A stretch of 64,000 nucleotides of DNA, taken from positions 44,411 to 108,410 of the forward strand of contig JAMPCA010000006.1 of NCBI GenBank assembly GCA_023666425.1, written 5' to 3'. How positions within the stretch are numbered: position 1 is the stretch's first letter; each line of letters starts with the position of its first letter. This document shows, in pieces, positions 25,567-34,146 of the stretch. The notes beneath the pieces were generated by a model. The model was given only the letters and a program-made list of their open reading frames with translations, did no database searches and was not told the DNA's origin. The DNA is from Muribaculaceae bacterium. GTDB lineage: Bacteria; Bacillota; Clostridia; Lachnospirales; Lachnospiraceae. The translations under genes were made by a program, and so were the position numbers.

Positions 25567-25628
25567 GCACCTTTTCGTGTGCTAAAACCGCCTCTTTCGG
25601 CTCTAAATGCACCTTTTAATGTGCTAAA
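25567..25628. repeat. Three short hairpin-like repeats upstream of the AAA/nuclease gene
   Basis: GCAC-CTTTTCGT-GTGC-TAAA, GCC-TCTTTC-GGC-TCTAAA and GCAC-CTTTTAAT-GTGC-TAAA follow each other at 25567, 25590 and 25609. Each is a small palindrome ending in CTAAA. Meaning unknown. Confidence 0.4.
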
Positions 25629-25639
25629 TCATCTTTCAG

Positions 25640-25668
25640 TTGTATAAATTTCATGCGACGTGTATACT
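25640..25668 (+). promoter_or_regulatory. Probable sigma-A promoter of the AAA/nuclease gene
   Basis: TTGTAT (25640-25645), 17 bases, TATACT (25663-25668), 67 bases before the ATG at 25735. Confidence 0.45.
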
Positions 25669-25734
25669 GTAAACAGAAGCCAGCCAAACGGGAGAGCTCC
25701 CTTCCGGGGAACTTGATTTATATGGAGGAAAGAC

Positions 25735-27327
25735 ATGAGGCGCAGATTTAATGTAACAGGCTCCTGCAATCCACAAAGGGATTATATGGTAAGCCTTGAG
25801 AGCCGATTGCAGAAAATCAAAAAGGAATATATAGATTATGGAAGCTATTTCGTCATTAACAAAGGACGGCAATATGGGAAAACGACAACTCTCAGAGCAC
25901 TGGCAAAATATCTGAAAGAGGATTACATTGTCTTTTCATTGGATTTTCAGAAAATGGGGACGGAGGATTTTGTAAATGCGCCCGCCTTTGTGCACGCATT
26001 TGCGGAAATCATGCTGCAAAAAGCAAAACTGATGGAGCCGGACGGCGGGGCAGATCTGATAAAACCATTATCGGAGTTTTTAGACTCTCCCAGGAATCAG
26101 ACTATGGCAACACTGTTTATGCAGATGAGCCAAATGTGTGCAAAAGCGCCAAAGCCGGTTGTACTGATCATCGACGAGGTAGACAGCGGCTCTAACAATC
26201 AGGTATTTATCGACTTTTTGGCGCAGCTTCGTGGATATTATCTCGACCGGGAGGAGACGTCCACATTTCATTCCGTAATCCTTGCGAGCGTGTATGACAT
26301 CAAGAATCTAAAATTAAAGCTGCGGCCGGAATCGGAGCACCAGTATAACAGCCCCTGGAACATTGCCGCTGATTTTGAAATCGAAATGAGCTTTTCCCCC
26401 GGCCAGATTGCAGATATGCTGGCGGAATACGAGGCAGAACATCATACGGGAATGCACTTGCCGGAAGTAGCAGAAGAAATTTATGCATACACCTCCGGTT
26501 ATCCGGTACTTGTTTCCTCGATTTGTAAACACATTGATGAAAAAATCGCGCCAGCCGGCGATATCGGGAATATTGCAGATGCATGGTCAAAAAAAGGCGT
26601 TGCACAAGCGGCCGCTATGATATTAAAGGAGAAGTCTCCCTTATTTGAAAGCATGGCGAAACAGCTGGATACCTATGCAGATCTTCATACCATGATCGAG
26701 GACATTCTATACCGTGGAAAGAGAATCCCCTTTTCTCCAGAGGAGAAATCCATCAGTCTCGGAGTTATGTTTGGCTTTTTAACGGAAAAAAACAACCATG
26801 TGGCAATTGCCAATCGTTTATTTGAAATGAGCCTGCTTAATCTGTTTATGGCAAGAGAGGCCATTTCCAGCGATGTATTCTCACAGGGAGAGAGCGACCG
26901 GACCGGCTTCATCAAAAATAACAAACTGGACATGGATCTGGTCTTACAAAAATTTGTAGAATACTTTCAGGAAATTTATGGGAAAAAAGATATGAAATTC
27001 ATAGAAGCATATGGACGCAAATTCTTTCTGCTGTACCTAAAGCCCATCATCAACGGCACCGGAAATTATTATCTCGAAGCCGAGACAAGGGATGCACGTC
27101 GGACAGATGTGATTGTGGATTATCTCGGCGAGCAGTTTATTGTCGAGCTGAAAATCTGGCATGGCAATGAGTACAACGAACGGGGCGAGCAACAGCTTAT
27201 AGATTATCTGGACTACTATCACCAGAAGAAGGGCTATATGCTCAGCTTTAACTTCAATCAGAATAAAGAGGCTGGGATCAAGGAGCTAAAGATAGGCGAT
27301 AAGACAATTGTCGAGGCAATTGTATAG
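25735..27327 (+). CDS. AAA-like ATPase with C-terminal PD-(D/E)XK nuclease domain
   Basis: The 530-aa protein starts behind GGAGGAAAGAC. Walker A is FVINKGRQYGKTTTLRAL (about 42-59) and Walker B VVLIIDEVDSGSNN. A C-terminal nuclease-like core reads ETRDARRTDVIVDYLGEQFI then VELKIWHG, with the D...ExK arrangement. This is the AAA-like/DUF1703-type ATP-binding family, present in many paralogues in gut Clostridia and Bacteroides; function is not established, though a defence or plasmid-stability role has been guessed from the architecture. It is a single-gene unit. Confidence 0.8.
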   Translation: MRRRFNVTGSCNPQRDYMVSLESRLQKIKKEYIDYGSYFVINKGRQYGKTTTLRALAKYLKEDYIVFSLDFQKMGTEDFVNAPAFVHAFAEIMLQKAKLMEPDGGADLIKPLSEFLDSPRNQTMATLFMQMSQMCAKAPKPVVLIIDEVDSGSNNQVFIDFLAQLRGYYLDREETSTFHSVILASVYDIKNLKLKLRPESEHQYNSPWNIAADFEIEMSFSPGQIADMLAEYEAEHHTGMHLPEVAEEIYAYTSGYPVLVSSICKHIDEKIAPAGDIGNIADAWSKKGVAQAAAMILKEKSPLFESMAKQLDTYADLHTMIEDILYRGKRIPFSPEEKSISLGVMFGFLTEKNNHVAIANRLFEMSLLNLFMAREAISSDVFSQGESDRTGFIKNNKLDMDLVLQKFVEYFQEIYGKKDMKFIEAYGRKFFLLYLKPIINGTGNYYLEAETRDARRTDVIVDYLGEQFIVELKIWHGNEYNERGEQQLIDYLDYYHQKKGYMLSFNFNQNKEAGIKELKIGDKTIVEAIV

Positions 27328-27345
27328 TCATATCCCCCTCACAAA

Positions 27346-27388
27346 GCAGGAAGGAGTACATATTCCCATGTGCTCCTTCCTGCTTTTC
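27346..27388 (+). terminator. Terminator of the AAA/nuclease gene
   Basis: GCAGGAAGGAG(TACAT) pairs with (ATG)TGCTCCTTCCTGC, followed by TTTTCCTG, 20 bases after the stop. Confidence 0.7.
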
Positions 27389-27434
27389 CTGCATTTCCTG
27401 AATTCCCAAAAATAACATTTCTGCAAAAAAGCTC

Positions 27435-27463
27435 TTGACAGCCCCACCTTTCTCTGCTATATT
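27435..27463 (+). promoter_or_regulatory. Sigma-A promoter of the padR operon
   Basis: A consensus TTGACA (27435-27440), 17-base spacer and TATATT (27458-27463). Transcription would start near 27470, giving a leader of about 180 bases before padR. Confidence 0.8.
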
Positions 27464-27466
27464 TAC

Positions 27467-27508
27467 TACGACAGACGTACTACTATTGACGTATCAACGT
27501 CTGTCGTA
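27467..27508. promoter_or_regulatory. 12-bp inverted repeat over the padR transcription start
   Basis: TACGACAGACGT (27467-27478) and ACGTCTGTCGTA (27497-27508) are perfectly inverted, spaced by 18 bases. Placed over the expected start site, this is a good candidate operator for PadR autorepression. It could also form the first hairpin of the leader RNA. Confidence 0.6.
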
Positions 27509-27511
27509 CCA

Positions 27512-27634
27512 TTGTAATGCCCCGCAGGGGTATTGCCCATTGTAATGCCCCGCAGGGGTATTACTCACACAAACCACTCTGCGCAGCAGACTCTTATGTG
27601 GTTTGATTCACTTGTAATGCCCCGCAGGGGTATT
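27512..27634 (+). repeat. Three 23-bp repeats and a nested hairpin in the padR leader
   Basis: A 23-mer TTGTAATGCC...GGGGTATT occurs identically at 27512-27534, 27540-27562 and 27612-27634. Each is a hairpin with arms ATGCCCC and GGGGTAT around GCA. Between copies 2 and 3 lies CAAACCAC (27570-27577) pairing with GTGGTTTG (27598-27605), enclosing TCTGC-GCA-GCAGA. The third copy ends just before the ribosome binding site. No spacers or cas genes, so it is not a CRISPR. Confidence 0.8.
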
Positions 27635-27651
27635 AAGGAAGGAGGATATCC

Positions 27652-28008
27652 ATGAACAGTATCTCAAGCGACGTCATTCGCGGATACAATGACACCATGA
27701 TCCTCTGCCTCCTGCTGGAAAGACCGTCCTACGGCTACGAGATTTCCAAGCAGATCAAACAGTTGTCCAGGGAAAAATATGTGATCAAGGAGACGACACT
27801 CTACTCCGCCTTCACCCGCATGGAGAGGAACGGCTACATCGCCTCCTTCTCCGATCAGGACAACGCCGCTGGCAAACGCCGCACCTATTACTCCATCACC
27901 CCGAAGGGACTTGAATATTACCGGGAAAAATGTGAGGAATGGCGGCTGACGCAGGAGGTCGTGGAGAATTTTATCAAATGGAAAGGAGATTGCAATGGAA
28001 GCAATTAG
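27652..28008 (+). CDS. PadR-family transcriptional regulator
   Basis: The 118-aa protein (AAGGAAGGAGG upstream) has the PadR winged helix: MILCLLLERPSYGYEISKQI, then KETTLYSAFTRMERNGYIAS and GKRRTYYSITPKGLEYYREK. It lies first in an operon with a HAAS-domain membrane protein and a DUF4097 protein, a common grouping in which PadR represses the set until an envelope signal arrives. The inverted repeat at 27467-27508 is the likely binding site. Confidence 0.92.
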   Translation: MNSISSDVIRGYNDTMILCLLLERPSYGYEISKQIKQLSREKYVIKETTLYSAFTRMERNGYIASFSDQDNAAGKRRTYYSITPKGLEYYREKCEEWRLTQEVVENFIKWKGDCNGSN

Positions 28009-29002
28009 AAGCTATCTGGAAACCATGTTTTTAAATCTTCCAAACACGCAGGAGGTCTATAAGGCAAAAAACGAACTCTGGCAGATGATGGAGGATAAGT
28101 ATACGGAGCTGAAAGCAGAAGGGAAATCCGAAAACGAGGCGGTAGGCACCGTAATCTCCGAGTTCGGGAACCTCGACGAGCTGGCAAAGGATTTAGGCAT
28201 CGACCGGGTCATCCATGAGCATCCCCTGCCAAACGGCAAGCCCCTGCCGCTGGAGGACGCGAAAAAATACTTAAAGGATTACGCAAAGCACGCACTTTTA
28301 ACTGCCCTCGGCGTCCTGCTGTGCATCGTCGCCGTCACCGGCCCGATTCTGTTCTCGGCCATCGGCGAATACAGCAGCAGGGGATATCTGTTTAACATAC
28401 TGGGCGGCTGCTCGCTCTTTGTCATTATCGCGATTGCCGTGGGGCTGCTGATCTACTCGGGCGTATCTGTCAGCCAGTGGAATCACCTAAAGACCGAGCG
28501 CTATGTGACGGATTTTTCCACAACGGAATATCTGCATCAGGCTCACGAAGCCTACAAACCCACCTATGCACTGCTTCTGACGATTGGCGTCGTGCTGTGT
28601 ATCATCAGCCTCGTTCCGTCGATAGTGCTGGACGGTCTGTATTCCTACAACTCTTTCTGGGATAACGTCTCCGGCGCCTTTTTATTTATCCTTGTGGGGC
28701 TCGGCGTATTTCTCATTGTGCTCGGCTCCATGAAACTGGGCAGCATCAACTATCTGCTCCGTCTCAACCAGCAGGGCACAGTGGGCGGCAGCTACACCAC
28801 CTCCCAGCAGAATGTGCCCCACTACAGCAGCAAAACAACGCAGGCCATTATGTCTGTGTACTGGCCGACCGTGACGTGCCTGTACCTGATCTGGAGCTTT
28901 CTGAGCTTCGACTGGTGGATTACATGGATCATCTGGCCCATCGCGTCCATTATTCATTCACTGATTAAAAATCTGTTGAGCGACCAAGGAGGAAATCAAT
29001 GA
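27995..29002 (+). CDS. HAAS-domain (DUF1700-like) membrane protein
   Basis: The 335-aa protein overlaps padR by 14 bases and starts behind GGAGATTGCA. The N-terminal 75 residues (YLETMFLNLPNTQEVYKAKN, SENEAVGTVISEFGNLDELA) are the helical HAAS/permease-prefix domain usually paired with PadR regulators. Six hydrophobic segments follow (ALLTALGVLLCIVAVTGPIL; TYALLLTIGVVLCIISLVPS; and others). It is a membrane sensor or accessory protein of the operon, function unknown. Confidence 0.8.
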   Translation: MEAIRSYLETMFLNLPNTQEVYKAKNELWQMMEDKYTELKAEGKSENEAVGTVISEFGNLDELAKDLGIDRVIHEHPLPNGKPLPLEDAKKYLKDYAKHALLTALGVLLCIVAVTGPILFSAIGEYSSRGYLFNILGGCSLFVIIAIAVGLLIYSGVSVSQWNHLKTERYVTDFSTTEYLHQAHEAYKPTYALLLTIGVVLCIISLVPSIVLDGLYSYNSFWDNVSGAFLFILVGLGVFLIVLGSMKLGSINYLLRLNQQGTVGGSYTTSQQNVPHYSSKTTQAIMSVYWPTVTCLYLIWSFLSFDWWITWIIWPIASIIHSLIKNLLSDQGGNQ

Positions 29003-29781
29003 AAAAAAATGTTTATCTTACCATTTTGACCGTTGTAACGGTCATCTGTATCATTGTTGGAAGCTGCTACCATATCATTGGCTGGGGCGTTGATCTTATG
29101 GAGGACTTCTTCGACACCCCCTTCTGGAGCAGCGGAGAGGAAAAGCAGGACGCGGGTCCCGTCATCGCCGAGGCCAATGGGCTGGAGGATTTTTCCGTTA
29201 TCCGGGTAGATGCAAGCGTTATGAGCCTCACCATTCAGCCGGGAGAGACGGCGTCCATCTCCTACAAAGGCAACAAAAAGCTTGCCCCCACATATGAAGT
29301 GAGTGGAAATGAGCTGATTGTGACACAGAATGCCAAAATTAACAGGTTCTGGGGAAATAAGAAATGCAACGTTACCATCACCGTACCGCGGGACAGTTTC
29401 TATGACTGCATAGAGATTTCCTCCGATGTGGGAGATATCGACCTGAGCTGGCTGCAGGGAGACGTCCTGAAACTCGAAACCGCCGTGGGGGATATCGACG
29501 TGGAGGACTGCAGCTTTGAAGATATGGAAATCAATGCAGACGTCGGAGACGTGGACATAGAGAAATGCAGTTTTGCCACCATCGAGACAAATTCCTCCGT
29601 GGGAGACATCGACGTGGACAGTGCGCAGGATCTCTCCGACTATACCATCGACCTCAGCACAGATATCGGCGAGGTCAGCGTCAACGACAGAGACTACCGC
29701 AGAAGCTACGCGCAGGACGGTGTCTCCGGCAAAAGCGTATCCTTATACAACTCCACCGGAGACATCTCACTCAGCTACTAA
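28999..29781 (+). CDS. Membrane-anchored DUF4097-type beta-repeat protein
   Basis: The ATG overlaps the preceding stop by four bases. The 260-aa protein has one N-terminal membrane helix (ILTVVTVICIIVGSCYHIIG) and an extracytoplasmic beta-solenoid with repeating VGDIDLSWLQGD, VGDIDVEDCSFED, VGDVDIEKCSFA and VGDIDVDS units. This is the DUF4097/adhesin-like pattern that accompanies PadR and HAAS genes. No catalytic residues are visible. Confidence 0.85.
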   Translation: MKKNVYLTILTVVTVICIIVGSCYHIIGWGVDLMEDFFDTPFWSSGEEKQDAGPVIAEANGLEDFSVIRVDASVMSLTIQPGETASISYKGNKKLAPTYEVSGNELIVTQNAKINRFWGNKKCNVTITVPRDSFYDCIEISSDVGDIDLSWLQGDVLKLETAVGDIDVEDCSFEDMEINADVGDVDIEKCSFATIETNSSVGDIDVDSAQDLSDYTIDLSTDIGEVSVNDRDYRRSYAQDGVSGKSVSLYNSTGDISLSY

Positions 29782-29833
29782 GCATAACATACCGGACAGA
29801 AATTACAGACAAAACGTCAGACTTTCAGAATCT

Positions 29834-29865
29834 GCGCACTAATGATTTAGTGCGCTTATTCTTTT
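29834..29865 (+). terminator. Terminator of the padR operon
   Basis: A perfect GCGCACTAA (29834-29842)/TTAGTGCGC (29847-29855) stem with loop TGAT, followed by TTATTCTTTT. Confidence 0.75.
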
Positions 29866-31901
29866 AGCAGGTTCACATCGTCCATAACCACCCACACGCC
29901 GTTCGCCCCGGTATCACTGTCAAAGCCGAAGGACAGCTGCGCGAGCACTGTCACGGAGGCGGTATTCTCATCTACCACGATTCCCGAAATGTCTGCCAGA
30001 TAGAAATTCTTCCACTCGTTCGGAATCGTAATATCCGACGTATACTCCTGACTGGTTCCGTCCTTCGCTGTCACAATGACCTTAAGCTGACTGTCCGAAG
30101 GATTCTTCGCGCCCGTCCCCTGGAAGGACGCAAAACAGCGGTAGGTTCCTGCCTCCATGCCGGATTCAATGGTCTGGGACAATGTACAGTCAAAGCCCTC
30201 CATATCCCATGCCGTAAAATAATATTCGCCCTCTTTTGCATTTTCCTTATTGCTGTCCACCTTCGGCTCTCCGGTGCCGGAAGCGTTCTCCACTGTCCAG
30301 CCGCTCAGATCCCCTGTCTCAAACGTTCCGTTCTCCAGATAGCTGTGCGCGCCCACCTTGACAGAGCAGACCACTTCATACTCGCCCTCCACGGCTTCGC
30401 CGTCCTTCTCAAGTCCCGACACCGTACCGTGTACCTCATAATCACCGAAATCCGGGGCTTCCAAAACCGCCGCGGCGTCACCCTCGTTCCATACGACCGG
30501 AACCTCGCTGTCCGTCCCATCGTTAAAGTGCACCGTCACAGTTTCCGGAAGACTGTTCGCCTCTCCGTAGGCAAATTCCAGCGCCGGAGCATCCACACCG
30601 CTCACCGAGACTGGTCCTTTGCATCCGGTATATACATATTTGAATACATTGATGGATTCCAGCACATTCCCTTCAAAATCAAAGAACGCCTGATTGTCCC
30701 AGGTGGCTCCGTTATATTTATCCTTTACCTCCGGGTCAAACTCCGCCGCAAAGGAGGAGGCCCAGCCGCTTCCATACTTTTCCCATGCCTCCTGATTGCC
30801 GGAAAGCACATCCGCATCGCCGCTGTAGGCCTTCACCGGAATCCATGCAGGCTCCCAGTAGAATACGCCTGCTCCCGCCTCGCCCACGTCGGACACCGCC
30901 TCTATCACATCGCGCACCGCAGTCGCCTGCCCCTCCACGCTGACCGGATATTTGAAGGTCTGGCTCGAATTCCCAGAATTGACCACATTGCCGTAGCCGT
31001 CCCCGTCCTCGTCCGTGAACAGATAGGAAGTCTCCATAACCATCACCTTCACTCCGTAGGTGTCCGCCACGTCCTTTAACACGCCGGTCAGATCATTGAC
31101 GTCTCCGTGCCAGAAGGGATAGTAGGAAGTACCCAGTATATCATAGTCCACACCGTGCTGTTTGAGCATCTCCGCCTTGCCCGCCAGATAACCGCTGCTC
31201 ATCGGATCGGTGTAGTGCATCACAATCTGAATATCCGGGTCAAAAGCGCGCACTGCCTCCGTCCCTGCCTTTAAAAGCGCGCAGACATTGTCGTCCGAAT
31301 TCTCACCGCTCATGCCATTGTTAATCTCGTTGCCAACCTGCACCATAGTGACCTTGACGCCGCCCTTCTTAAGCGTATTCAGGCTTTCCGTCGTAAACGC
31401 CGAGAGCGCCTCTGTCTTTTCATCAATCGACATGCCCTCCCATGCCTTTGGCGACCGCTGTTTATTCGGATCCGCCCAGAAATCGGAATAATGGAAATCT
31501 ATCAGGACGCCCAGCCCCGCCTTGGTCGCGCGCTTGCCAAGCTTTACTGCCGTCTCCACATCGCAGGTGCCTGCGCCGTAGGAGTTGCCGTCCGCGTCAT
31601 GGGGATCGTTCCATACGCGGATACGGACACAGTTTGCCCCCGCATTCTTCAGCAGCGTAATCAGATCGGATTCCTCCCCGTTCACATCGTAATACCTGAC
31701 CCCGCTCTCCTCCTCCGCGATCAGGGAAGAGATATCCACGCCCATGGTGAAATCCTCCGACAGATTCTCCACCGGAATCACCGTGATTCCCGGCTCAGCT
31801 CCCTCCTTCACGGTCTGTCCGCCTCCGCCGCTGCTGCCGCAGGCTCCAAGCATCAGCACAGACGCCAGAATTGCCGCCATACACTTGTTTCCTTTTTTCA
31901 T
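29856..31901 (-). CDS. GH53 endo-beta-1,4-galactanase lipoprotein with carbohydrate-binding end
   Basis: The 681-aa protein begins with a lipoprotein signal (MLGACGSSGGGG). The GH53 barrel follows: MGVDISSLIAEEESGVRYYD, NCVRIRVWNDPHD, GVLIDFHYSDFWADP, the acid/base Glu in MVQVGNEINNG and the nucleophile Glu in VMVMETSYLF. It ends FYWEPAWIPVK. After it come an Ig-like segment (about 430-510) and a C-terminal jelly-roll (YLENGTFETGDLSGWTVENA) that resembles galactan-binding CBM61 modules. It degrades the galactan side chains of pectin outside the cell. AGGAG precedes the ATG. Confidence 0.92.
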   Translation of the reverse strand: MKKGNKCMAAILASVLMLGACGSSGGGGQTVKEGAEPGITVIPVENLSEDFTMGVDISSLIAEEESGVRYYDVNGEESDLITLLKNAGANCVRIRVWNDPHDADGNSYGAGTCDVETAVKLGKRATKAGLGVLIDFHYSDFWADPNKQRSPKAWEGMSIDEKTEALSAFTTESLNTLKKGGVKVTMVQVGNEINNGMSGENSDDNVCALLKAGTEAVRAFDPDIQIVMHYTDPMSSGYLAGKAEMLKQHGVDYDILGTSYYPFWHGDVNDLTGVLKDVADTYGVKVMVMETSYLFTDEDGDGYGNVVNSGNSSQTFKYPVSVEGQATAVRDVIEAVSDVGEAGAGVFYWEPAWIPVKAYSGDADVLSGNQEAWEKYGSGWASSFAAEFDPEVKDKYNGATWDNQAFFDFEGNVLESINVFKYVYTGCKGPVSVSGVDAPALEFAYGEANSLPETVTVHFNDGTDSEVPVVWNEGDAAAVLEAPDFGDYEVHGTVSGLEKDGEAVEGEYEVVCSVKVGAHSYLENGTFETGDLSGWTVENASGTGEPKVDSNKENAKEGEYYFTAWDMEGFDCTLSQTIESGMEAGTYRCFASFQGTGAKNPSDSQLKVIVTAKDGTSQEYTSDITIPNEWKNFYLADISGIVVDENTASVTVLAQLSFGFDSDTGANGVWVVMDDVNLLKE

Positions 31902-31941
31902 AGCATTCTCCTTTCACTTGCTTAGTTTTTGTGCACATCTA

Positions 31942-33309
31942 TCAATCTCCTGCCCCCAGCCTCCGGTACTGTCTGTAAAAGAGCGTCGCCGTGGTCGCCA
32001 CCGCGATAAAGTCCGCCACCGGCTCCGCAAGAAATACCGCAAACACCTTATCCGGGAAAATACACGGCAGGATATAGATCAACGGAATCAAAAGAATAAC
32101 CTTCCGCAGCAGCGCGAGAAACATAGAAGTCTTCGCGTTGCCCAGGGCGATAAAAGTCTGCTGGCAGGAAATCTGGATTCCGAAAATCAGCGCCATCGCC
32201 ATATAGATGCGGATGGCCCACACGGAAAATTCCATCAGCGCTGCATCGTTCGTAAAGATCCCCACAAACAGCCGGGGCGCGAGCATCACAGACAGCCACA
32301 GCACCGTCGTAAAACCGAGCGAGCACTTAAGCAGAAGCCGGAATGTCTGCTTCACCCGGTCAATCTTCCGCGCGCCGTAATTAAAGCCCACGATGGGCTG
32401 CGCTCCCTGACTTAATCCCTGCAGGGGCAGCATGGACATCTGCATCACAGAGGAGAGGATCGTCATCGCTCCCACCGCCGTATCCCCGCCATACTTTAAA
32501 AGGCTTGTATTAAAACAGATATTTAAGATACTCTCCGTAAACTGCATGATAAAGGGCGAAATTCCCAGCGCCACGCAGGGCCCGATCGTCGCCGCCGAAA
32601 GCCGCATATTTTTCACGCGAAGCCTGAGGCTGGTTCTTTTCCCCGTCAAAAACATAAGAATCCACACGCAGGAAACACACTGGGAGAGAATCGTCGCAAG
32701 CGCCGCTCCCCGCACCCCCAGCCGCAGCCCGAAAATAAAAATGGGATCCAGTATGATATTGCAGACCGCGCCAATCACCACGGTCAGCATTCCGGTCGTC
32801 GCAAAGCCCTGCGCATTGATAAATGCGTTCAGCCCCAGCGCAAGCTGCACGAAAACCGTCCCAAGGGAGTAGATCTGTATGTAATCCCATGCATAGGTAA
32901 TCGTATTCTCACTGGCTCCAAACACCAGCAGAATCTCCCTTCCCCAGAGCTGCACCACCAGCGTGAGGACGGCTGCCGTAAGGAGCAGCATGGTGGTACA
33001 GTTGCCGAGGATCCGCTCCGCCTCCCCGTGCTCGCCCTTTCCCATCATAATCGAGGCTCTCGGGCTTCCGCCCATGCTGACAAGCGCGGCAAAAGCGGAG
33101 ATACACATGATCACGGGCAGCGTCACGCCCACCCCGGTCAGTGCAGCGGGACCCACCTCCCGGATATGGCCGATGTACATTCTGTCCACCAGATTATACA
33201 AAAGATTGATGATCTGTGCCAAAATCGCCGGCAGCGCCAGCTTAAACAAAAGTCCTCCGATCCGGTCACTTCCCAGATCCGACTCCCCCGCGGTCTTCGT
33301 CCCCATCAT
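31942..33309 (-). CDS. MATE-family efflux transporter
   Basis: ATG 33309 (AAAGGAAG seven bases upstream) is favoured over a GTG at 33315. The 455-aa protein has twelve membrane helices with the typical opening LALPAILAQIINLLYNLVDR then MYIGHIREVGPAALTGVGV and, in the second half, GLSQGAQPIVGFNYGARK. It exports cationic compounds or metabolites using Na+ or H+. Forty bases separate it from the GH53 gene downstream. Confidence 0.92.
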   Translation of the reverse strand: MMGTKTAGESDLGSDRIGGLLFKLALPAILAQIINLLYNLVDRMYIGHIREVGPAALTGVGVTLPVIMCISAFAALVSMGGSPRASIMMGKGEHGEAERILGNCTTMLLLTAAVLTLVVQLWGREILLVFGASENTITYAWDYIQIYSLGTVFVQLALGLNAFINAQGFATTGMLTVVIGAVCNIILDPIFIFGLRLGVRGAALATILSQCVSCVWILMFLTGKRTSLRLRVKNMRLSAATIGPCVALGISPFIMQFTESILNICFNTSLLKYGGDTAVGAMTILSSVMQMSMLPLQGLSQGAQPIVGFNYGARKIDRVKQTFRLLLKCSLGFTTVLWLSVMLAPRLFVGIFTNDAALMEFSVWAIRIYMAMALIFGIQISCQQTFIALGNAKTSMFLALLRKVILLIPLIYILPCIFPDKVFAVFLAEPVADFIAVATTATLFYRQYRRLGAGD

Positions 33310-33339
33310 CTGCACTTCCTTTCGTCAAATCTATGATCC

Positions 33340-33441
33340 GCCCGCCTTCATTCCCCGCGCCGCAAAATCATCTGCCCGCCTTCATTCCCCGCGCCGCAAA
33401 ATCATCTGCCCGCCTTCATTCCCCGCGCCGCGAAATCACTT
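33340..33441. repeat. 34-bp tandem repeat, three copies
   Basis: The unit GCCCGCCTTCATTCCCCGCG followed by CCGCAAAATCATCT occurs at 33340-33373 and 33374-33407, with a third, slightly diverged copy at 33408-33441. The third copy spans the stop codon of the AlkD-like gene. GC-rich and exact, so recently made by slippage. Confidence 0.85.
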
Positions 33442-34146
33442 GCGCTTTAGCGTGCGCAGATACGCCTTCTGCTCCGGCGTGATACGGCTGCTCTCAATCG
33501 CCTTTTGCACCGCCTTGTTGTGTGTCCACAGTGGCAGCCTCTGCTCCTCCAAAAAGGGCAGCGCCGCCTCATACTGTTTGGCCAGTGCCGTCGCAAAATA
33601 CCACGCAACCATCATATTCACATAATAGTCCTCACAGCATTTTGCGGCCGCAAGAGACAGATACCGGGGCGAAAAATCCTCGTCCAGATAATGGCGCATC
33701 AGCATCCCCAGCCCGAAACGCACCGTATACACATGCCCGCTGTCCAGCCACCTCTCTATATCGGTCATCAGACGCTCTTTGTCTTTTCCCAGCACCTTCG
33801 GAGACATCTGGTCGCAGGTCGCCCAGTTATCCACATAGGGAAGAAAATGCTCCAGCGCCTGCACACACGCCCCATAATCCCGAATCCCCTCGATCAGAAA
33901 ACCATGCAGATTATTCTCATCAAAATAACGGTGGGGAAGCCCGTTCATAAAAGCCTCCACCACCTCCTGCATCTGCGCCTCCTTCTTCGCCCCGCGCAGC
34001 AGCTCCTTCGCGTAACTGCGCAGCTTTGGCGTGCGCACGCCAATCACGGTTCCAGGGTCGATATTGGGAATCAGCTTACTCTGAAATTCCCTGTATTTCG
34101 CATCCGAAAGCTCCCATAGCCGCCTCTCAATCTGATCCATCTCCAC
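33436..34146 (-). CDS. DNA alkylation repair protein (AlkD-like HEAT repeats)
   Basis: The 236-aa protein starts at a GTG (34146) that shares its G with the stop TAG of the upstream thrH-like gene; an ATG lies two codons further in. It is all-helical with the family's KLIPNIDPGTVIGVRTPKLR then YAKELLRG, NNLHGFLIEGI, VDNWATCDQMSPK and YVNMMVAWYFATALAKQY, as in the AlkD family that removes N3- and N7-alkyl purines. The last codon and stop lie inside the 34-bp tandem repeat. Confidence 0.88.
   Translation of the reverse strand: MEMDQIERRLWELSDAKYREFQSKLIPNIDPGTVIGVRTPKLRSYAKELLRGAKKEAQMQEVVEAFMNGLPHRYFDENNLHGFLIEGIRDYGACVQALEHFLPYVDNWATCDQMSPKVLGKDKERLMTDIERWLDSGHVYTVRFGLGMLMRHYLDEDFSPRYLSLAAAKCCEDYYVNMMVAWYFATALAKQYEAALPFLEEQRLPLWTHNKAVQKAIESSRITPEQKAYLRTLKRK

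Noticed and set aside
27512..27634. Repeats that could suggest a CRISPR array
   Set aside because: Only three copies with spacings of 5 and 49 bases between them, each a self-complementary hairpin, lying in an operon leader, with no cas genes.
33340..33441. Tandem 34-bp repeats as CRISPR or an attachment site
   Set aside because: The copies are directly adjacent with no spacers, and no integrase is nearby; slippage explains them.
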